Of a DNA stretch of 38,553 bases, positions 34,285 to 38,553 are shown piece by piece. Every line of letters starts with the position of its first letter. Positions within the stretch are counted from its first letter, which is position 1. The notes beneath the pieces are model-generated. The model made no database searches. It had not been told where the DNA came from and saw only the letters and a list, made by a program, of their open reading frames with translations. The position numbers were made by a program, and so were the translations under genes. The DNA comes from Cytophagaceae bacterium (lineage in GTDB: Bacteria; Bacteroidota; Bacteroidia; Cytophagales; Spirosomataceae), in contig JAIXOL010000044.1 in the NCBI GenBank assembly GCA_027486845.1, positions 1 to 38,553 on the forward strand, read 5' to 3'.

Positions 34285-35409
34285 TTACGCATAAGTATTC
34301 AACATTACAGGCATAACTAGCATCAATGTATCTTCATTCTCAGTTTTCTCGATAGGAATTATCAAACCTGCACGATTTGGCTGCGACATTTCCAAAGAAA
34401 TATTTTTAACGCTCAAATTATTCAACATTTCAATCAAAAACTTGGCATTGAATCCAATTTCCATCTCTTCTCCATCATACTCGCATGAAATTTTTTCAGT
34501 TGCTTCGTTTGAGTAATCTAAATCTTCGGCCGAAATAACTAATTCATTTTGTGAAACTTTCAAACGAATCTGATGCGTAGTTTTGTTAGAGTAGATTGAG
34601 ATACGTTTTAAAGTACTTAATAACTCTGTGCGTTCGATACGTAATTTATTTGGATTGCTCTGTGGAATCACATTTTCATAATCTGGGAAACGTTCATCAA
34701 TCAAACGGCAAATCATTTTGATATGACCAAAACTAAAGAACGCATTTGAATTACTAAACTCTGCTTTTACTGGTATCATTTCACCAGGAAGCGATGATTT
34801 TAATAAATTTAGGGCTTTACGTGGCAAAATCATCGTCGTACTATTCGGTGAAGTCACATCTTCACGGCGGTAGCGAATCAAACGATGTCCGTCAGTAGCC
34901 ACAAACGTAGTCGAACTTTCAGATACTTGTACAAAAACGCCTGTCATTGCTGGACGCAAATCATCGGTACTTGTAGCAAAAATCGTATTAGCAATGGCAG
35001 ATGCAAGCATATCAGAATTCATTTCGATACTAAAAGTACGATTAACTTGTGGTACTCGAGGAAAATCCATTGAATTCTCTCCTGCCAATTTATAACGACC
35101 ATTAGCCGTTACTAATTCAGTGCCAAAAGTTTCTTCATCAATATTTATCTGTACAGGTTGCTCAGGCAAGCTACGTAAGGTGTCGAGCAACAAACGTGCT
35201 GGTACCGCAAACGAACCACTGTCACGAGACTCAACTTCAAATTCTGTAATCATAACCGTTTGCATATCCGATGCCGTAACGGTCAAATTGCTTTTATCTA
35301 ATTGAAACAAAAAGTTTTCGAGAATCGGAACAATCGGATTGCTGGCAATTACACCATTAATTGTAGAAAGGTGCTTTAGTAATGTAGATGATGAAATAAC
35401 AAATTTCAT
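34285..35409 (-). CDS. dnaN: DNA polymerase III beta subunit (sliding clamp)
   Basis: The product has 374 aa, full length. It forms the dimeric ring that holds replicative polymerase on DNA. Three clamp folds are visible: residues 1-120 (MKFVISSSTLLKHLSTINGV, FAVPARLLLDTLRSLPEQPV), 125-245 (FATSTDDLRPAMTGVFVQVS, FVATDGHRLIRYRR) and 250-374 (RTELLSTLKRISIYSNKTTH, NAKFLIEMLNN). The C-terminal LMLVMPVMLNTYA follows the usual LVMPMR-type end with the canonical Arg replaced. No dnaA or recF lies next to it, as is common in Bacteroidota where dnaN is scattered. It is a single gene with its own terminator. Confidence 0.97.
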   Translation of the reverse strand: MKFVISSSTLLKHLSTINGVIASNPIVPILENFLFQLDKSNLTVTASDMQTVMITEFEVESRDSGSFAVPARLLLDTLRSLPEQPVQINIDEETFGTELVTANGRYKLAGENSMDFPRVPQVNRTFSIEMNSDMLASAIANTIFATSTDDLRPAMTGVFVQVSESSTTFVATDGHRLIRYRREDVTSPNSTTMILPRKALNLLKSSLPGEMIPVKAEFSNSNAFFSFGHIKMICRLIDERFPDYENVIPQSNPNKLRIERTELLSTLKRISIYSNKTTHQIRLKVSQNELVISAEDLDYSNEATEKISCEYDGEEMEIGFNAKFLIEMLNNLSVKNISLEMSQPNRAGLIIPIEKTENEDTLMLVMPVMLNTYA

Positions 35410-35526
35410 GGTTTTTTTGGTTTTTCTATTTATGCTTCAATTTTTAACCTATTCACGAAAATTATGCCAATTTTTTCGACACAGAATAAGTCAGTAAAAT
35501 TAGTAAAAATTATAATTATCCCAAAG

Positions 35527-35556
35527 AAAAAAGACTATTGGTTTCCCAATAGCCTT
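35527..35556 (-). terminator. Terminator of crtB
   Basis: On the minus strand the stem GGCTATTGG (35546-35554) pairs with CCAATAGTC (35533-35541) around GAAA, a stable tetraloop, and runs into six T residues. It lies about 45 nt past the crtB stop. Confidence 0.8.
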
Positions 35557-35598
35557 ATTATGATGATGAAGTTTCTAATTGTGACCTGAATACTTATC

Positions 35599-36435
35599 TT
35601 AAAGTACATTAAGACTGCTCTGAACTAATGTTTTTGCAAGTAATGCAAATTTTACTCTATCTGGAACTCTAATACGTTCATGCTGAATGCGATTCGCCGC
35701 TGTTTGCTTGATTTTCCCAAAAAGTTTCAAATAATAAACATAAGCCAAATACACGCCTTTTCTTGCACCTTCGGGTAAACCCATGATTCCTCGGTAAGCA
35801 TTATCAAAGTCTTGTTGAATATCAGCTTCAATAATTGCTTTAGCCTCAATATCAAAATTCTCGAAGTCAACCCCAGGAAAATAAACTCGACCACGCTCAC
35901 TAAAATCACTTTTTAAATCTCGCAAAAAATTCACTTTCTGAAAAGCAGCTCCTAGGCTACGTGCATCGGCTTTTAGTTTGTCGTATAGGGCTTCGTTTCC
36001 TTCACAAAATACTCGCAAACACATTAAACCAACTACCTCAGCCGATCCATATATATATTCATTGTAGCCGTCGGCATCATAAGCAATATTATACAAGTCC
36101 ATTTCCATACTATGCAAAAAGGCTGCAATTAATTCATGCTCAATCTTGTATTTTCTAACAATTTTTTGAAACGAATGTAGAACAGGATTTAAACTAATAC
36201 CTTCTTCAATCGCAAGGTAAGTCTCTGCCTTATAGCGATCAAGCAACATTTTTTTGTCGAAGCCATGGAAGGTATCTACAATTTCGTCAGCATATCTTAC
36301 AAATCCATAGATCCCGAAAATTGATTCATGGAATTTCTTATCAAGCGTCTTTATACCTAACGTAAAGGAAGTGCTGTAAAGCTCAGTAATGAGTTTACTA
36401 CAACCAAAAGTTGTTTTTTCATACAAATCCAACAT
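35599..36435 (-). CDS. crtB: Phytoene/squalene synthase family protein, probable phytoene synthase
   Basis: The product has 278 aa, typical for bacterial CrtB. It condenses two geranylgeranyl diphosphates head to head. Both Asp-rich Mg2+-diphosphate sites are present: YGFVRYADEIVDTF (DEIVD, about residues 47-54) and NFLRDLKSDFSERGRVYFP (DLKSD, about 167-185). The first helix motif FGCSKLITELYSTSFTLG is also standard. It lies 180 nt downstream of crtI on the same strand. The gap carries a -7-like box (36504-36511), so it may have its own promoter as well as read-through. Squalene synthase activity cannot be excluded by sequence alone, but the crtI neighbour argues for carotenoids. Confidence 0.94.
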   Translation of the reverse strand: MLDLYEKTTFGCSKLITELYSTSFTLGIKTLDKKFHESIFGIYGFVRYADEIVDTFHGFDKKMLLDRYKAETYLAIEEGISLNPVLHSFQKIVRKYKIEHELIAAFLHSMEMDLYNIAYDADGYNEYIYGSAEVVGLMCLRVFCEGNEALYDKLKADARSLGAAFQKVNFLRDLKSDFSERGRVYFPGVDFENFDIEAKAIIEADIQQDFDNAYRGIMGLPEGARKGVYLAYVYYLKLFGKIKQTAANRIQHERIRVPDRVKFALLAKTLVQSSLNVL

Positions 36436-36503
36436 TATATTTCTTCGTTCAAACTGTTAGGGAAAATAGATTTAATAGATTCCAAAAATATTATATTTTT
36501 ATT

Positions 36504-36511
36504 CAAAAATA
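36504..36511 (-). promoter_or_regulatory. Candidate -7 element for crtB
   Basis: On the minus strand TATTTTTG fits TAnnTTTG and lies 68 nt before the crtB ATG inside the crtI-crtB gap. No TTG was found at -33. Confidence 0.4.
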
Positions 36512-36614
36512 CGACAAATATCATTGTAAAATACTTTAAAGAATCAATATACACTAATAAACTAACAAAGTTAAAAAGTGTTTACAGTTTGTTAATATAA
36601 TTTTTGTTAATATT

Positions 36615-38084
36615 TTAAACATTTTCCTTCATTACTTGTTTTGCCACAACCAATCCCGAAATCAATGAAGGAGGAACCCCAGGTCCAGGGACTGTCAATT
36701 GACCGGTATAATATAGGTTATTTATCTTCTTGTTTTTCAGACTTGGTTTCAAAAATGCCGTTTGCATCAAAGTGTTTGCCAATCCATAAGCATTACCTTT
36801 ATATGAATTGTATTCATTTTTGAAATCATCAACCGCAAAACTTCGCTTATAAACCACATGACCTCTGATGTCATGCCCTACATAAGTTTCTAGCCTGTCC
36901 ATTACTATATTGTAGTATTTTTCTCTGATTGCCTCATTGTCCTCTAAGTCAGGAGCAATCGGAATCAATATAAATAAATTTTCCGATCCTTCGGGGGCAA
37001 CACTGTCATCCGTCTTTGATGGAGCTGATGCATAAAACAAAGGCTTCGATGGCCATTTCGGATGAGTATAAATCTCATCTGCATGGATATTGAAATCTTC
37101 ATCAAAAAATAAGTTATGATGTGTCAACTTATCAATTTTTCTATTCACACCTAAATAGAATAGGAGAGACGATGGAGCCATCACTTGTTTGTTCCATTGC
37201 TTTTCATTATAATTTCGAGTATCGTCCGATAATAACTTATCCTCAATATGATGATAATCTGCACCACCAATCACAATATCAACATCGTACTCTCCTTTAG
37301 TCGTAATAACCTTATTAGCTTGCTTGCCCTCTACAACTATTTTTGTCACAGGTTCACTCAACTTAAACTTCACACCTTTCTCTTGTGCTAAGGATACCAT
37401 TCCTTTAATAATCTCATGCATTCCACCCATCGGATACCACGTACCGAGAGCAATCTCTGCATAATTCATCAAACTATATAAAGCAGGAGTGTTTTGTGGA
37501 GTAGCTCCCAAAAACAAAATCGGAAATTCCATTAATTGTAGTAGACGCTCATTCTTAAAAAACTTACGAATATGTTTTCCAAAGGAAGCAAACAAATCAA
37601 GGCTTATGGCCTTTGATGCTAAACGAATATCAAAAAACTCAGTTATCGAAATACTCGGTTTCCATACAAACTCACCGATACCCACATCATACTTGTATTT
37701 CGATTCCTCCATAAAATCACGTAATCTTGCGGCACTACCAACTTCAATACTTTCAAAGAGGTCTTCAAGCTTTTGCATATTTGCCGGTAATGATATATCT
37801 TCTTCCTTATTAAATATAACCTTATAAGAAGGGTCAAGTCTCACCAAATTATAATAGTCTGAAGGTTTTTTACTAAACTCAGCAAAGTAGCGTTCAAAAA
37901 TATCAGGCATCCAATACCAACTTGGACCCATATCAAAAACAAATCCTTGCTCTTTAAATACCCTTGCTCTACCACCAGCCATTGAATTCTTTTCAACAAC
38001 CGTAACATCGAATCCTTTGTCGGCTAATTTTGTAGCAGCCGATAAGCCAGCAAAGCCCGCACCAATAACAATAACCTTCTTCAT
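36615..38084 (-). CDS. crtI: Phytoene desaturase (CrtI type)
   Basis: The product has 489 aa, the standard CrtI length. It is an FAD enzyme that introduces double bonds into phytoene at the membrane surface. The N-terminal FAD motif is VIGAGFAGLSAATKLADKGF, then VVEKNSMAGGRARVFKEQGF and FDMGPSWYWMPDIFERYF, all diagnostic of CrtI. The C-terminal FAD signature is NLYYTGQLTVPGPGVPPSLI followed by SGLVVAKQVMKE. PMGGMHEIIKGMVSLAQEKG in the middle is also conserved. It is the first gene of the crtI-crtB pair. The number of desaturation steps (to neurosporene or lycopene) cannot be read from sequence. No cyclase or hydroxylase lies within this window. Confidence 0.96.
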   Translation of the reverse strand: MKKVIVIGAGFAGLSAATKLADKGFDVTVVEKNSMAGGRARVFKEQGFVFDMGPSWYWMPDIFERYFAEFSKKPSDYYNLVRLDPSYKVIFNKEEDISLPANMQKLEDLFESIEVGSAARLRDFMEESKYKYDVGIGEFVWKPSISITEFFDIRLASKAISLDLFASFGKHIRKFFKNERLLQLMEFPILFLGATPQNTPALYSLMNYAEIALGTWYPMGGMHEIIKGMVSLAQEKGVKFKLSEPVTKIVVEGKQANKVITTKGEYDVDIVIGGADYHHIEDKLLSDDTRNYNEKQWNKQVMAPSSLLFYLGVNRKIDKLTHHNLFFDEDFNIHADEIYTHPKWPSKPLFYASAPSKTDDSVAPEGSENLFILIPIAPDLEDNEAIREKYYNIVMDRLETYVGHDIRGHVVYKRSFAVDDFKNEYNSYKGNAYGLANTLMQTAFLKPSLKNKKINNLYYTGQLTVPGPGVPPSLISGLVVAKQVMKENV

Positions 38085-38510
38085 AAAAAAACATTAAATA
38101 TTTTGTGAAACATAACCTAAGCTATTAAACGTCTTATAACTTATGCAAAATAAAACTATATAATGAAGTAATACCTATATATAGTTGCTAAACTTTCACA
38201 ATAAGTATCTATAACTTTTACAACTTGTTAAATAAATAAATGTAGGCTCGAAAACATTATATATAAAAAGAATAATAGGTAATCTACTAAATATGGAAAA
38301 CCGCAACAATTCTAATTTGTTTTAAATATAAATCATTTAATAATGCATTAGCCCAAGATTTCAGGATGTGTTGTAGCTGTAAATACTTAATTCTAATTTT
38401 TTTAATAGGATAATAGGAAGAAGTTGTTGTAACTTTAGTTGGTATATATTTTGTAAGATATTGATAGTAAGGCGGAATGGGTTTATTGTTAGAAAGTATT
38501 TTAGATATGG
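38085..38510. other. AT-rich intergenic stretch upstream of crtI, no gene seen
   Basis: It contains the unmapped crtI upstream region on the minus strand. The one reading frame of moderate length (minus strand, from 38552) is leucine/isoleucine-rich, starts within the plus-strand promoter and has no family features. Confidence 0.6.
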
Positions 38511-38513
38511 GTA

Positions 38514-38543
38514 TTGCATAATAAGGAAATGTTCGTACCTTTG
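38514..38543 (+). promoter_or_regulatory. Promoter for a gene beyond the right edge
   Basis: TTG (38514-38516), a 19-nt spacer and TACCTTTG (38536-38543), followed by CACTCCC, make a textbook Bacteroidota promoter pointing out of the window. A similar TTTTGCACTCC context is seen ahead of the tRNA-tuf unit (11671-11682), so a stable RNA or highly expressed gene may follow. Confidence 0.75.
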
Positions 38544-38553
38544 CACTCCCAAA

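Noticed and set aside
38361-38552. Minus-strand 63-codon frame at the right edge
   Set aside because: It starts inside the outward promoter and is only a Leu/Ile-rich product of base composition.

Overview
The window is AT-rich chromosomal DNA from a member of the Bacteroidota, most likely an aerobic, non-enteric Cytophagales bacterium of the Emticicia/Arcicella/Flectobacillus type. The placement rests on several things: promoters of the Bacteroidota form (TTG, about 19-20 nt, TAnnTTTG), a type IX secretion substrate with a gliding-motility type C-terminal domain, a fused single-subunit SdhC, crtI-crtB carotenoid genes and a LytTR membrane regulator. The genus is an inference.

Layout. 1-7136: a periplasmic penicillin-acylase-like hydrolase (-), a YncE/phosphoesterase fusion lipoprotein (+), an AEC transporter (-) and a secreted DUF1080 protein (+). 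7137-8596: a gene-poor stretch with a long hairpin, a broken gp19-like phage tail-tube gene and tRNA-Cys with its promoter and terminator. 8597-11354: a module of ECF sigma factor, probable membrane anti-sigma and outer-membrane barrel, ending in a terminator. 11648-13581: a strong promoter, tRNA-Tyr, tRNA-Gly, tRNA-Thr, a leader hairpin, tuf and the tuf terminator. 13586-15534: a degenerate group IIC intron sitting directly behind the tuf terminator, with a heavily broken reverse transcriptase/maturase. 15622-20848: a YfhO-like membrane protein, a TetA-like MFS exporter, a CBS/ACT protein and an alpha/beta hydrolase. 21058-25489: a flavin oxidoreductase, a PD40 propeller protein and menB. 25609-29533: a LytTR regulator and a large T9SS-exported FnIII protein, both on the minus strand. 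29682-33469: the sdhC-sdhA-sdhB operon with promoter and terminator. 33485-34109: a dead vapBC-type toxin-antitoxin pair. 34285-38084: dnaN, crtB and crtI on the minus strand. The last 470 nt hold no gene but end in a clear promoter for a gene beyond the window.

How the genes work together. menB (menaquinone synthesis) and sdhCAB (succinate:menaquinone oxidoreductase) both belong to respiration but are separate units. The tRNA-tuf unit serves translation. crtI and crtB make and desaturate phytoene for a carotenoid. The ECF cluster looks like an envelope-stress or outer-membrane regulatory circuit. Most genes are ordinary housekeeping or envelope genes.

The most informative parts are the decayed ones. 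The tail-tube relic has an apparent signal peptide and two frameshifts. The IIC intron keeps recognisable domains V and VI but has a dead protein. In the toxin-antitoxin operon both genes are broken. I did not find a convincing new multi-gene defence or mobile system.
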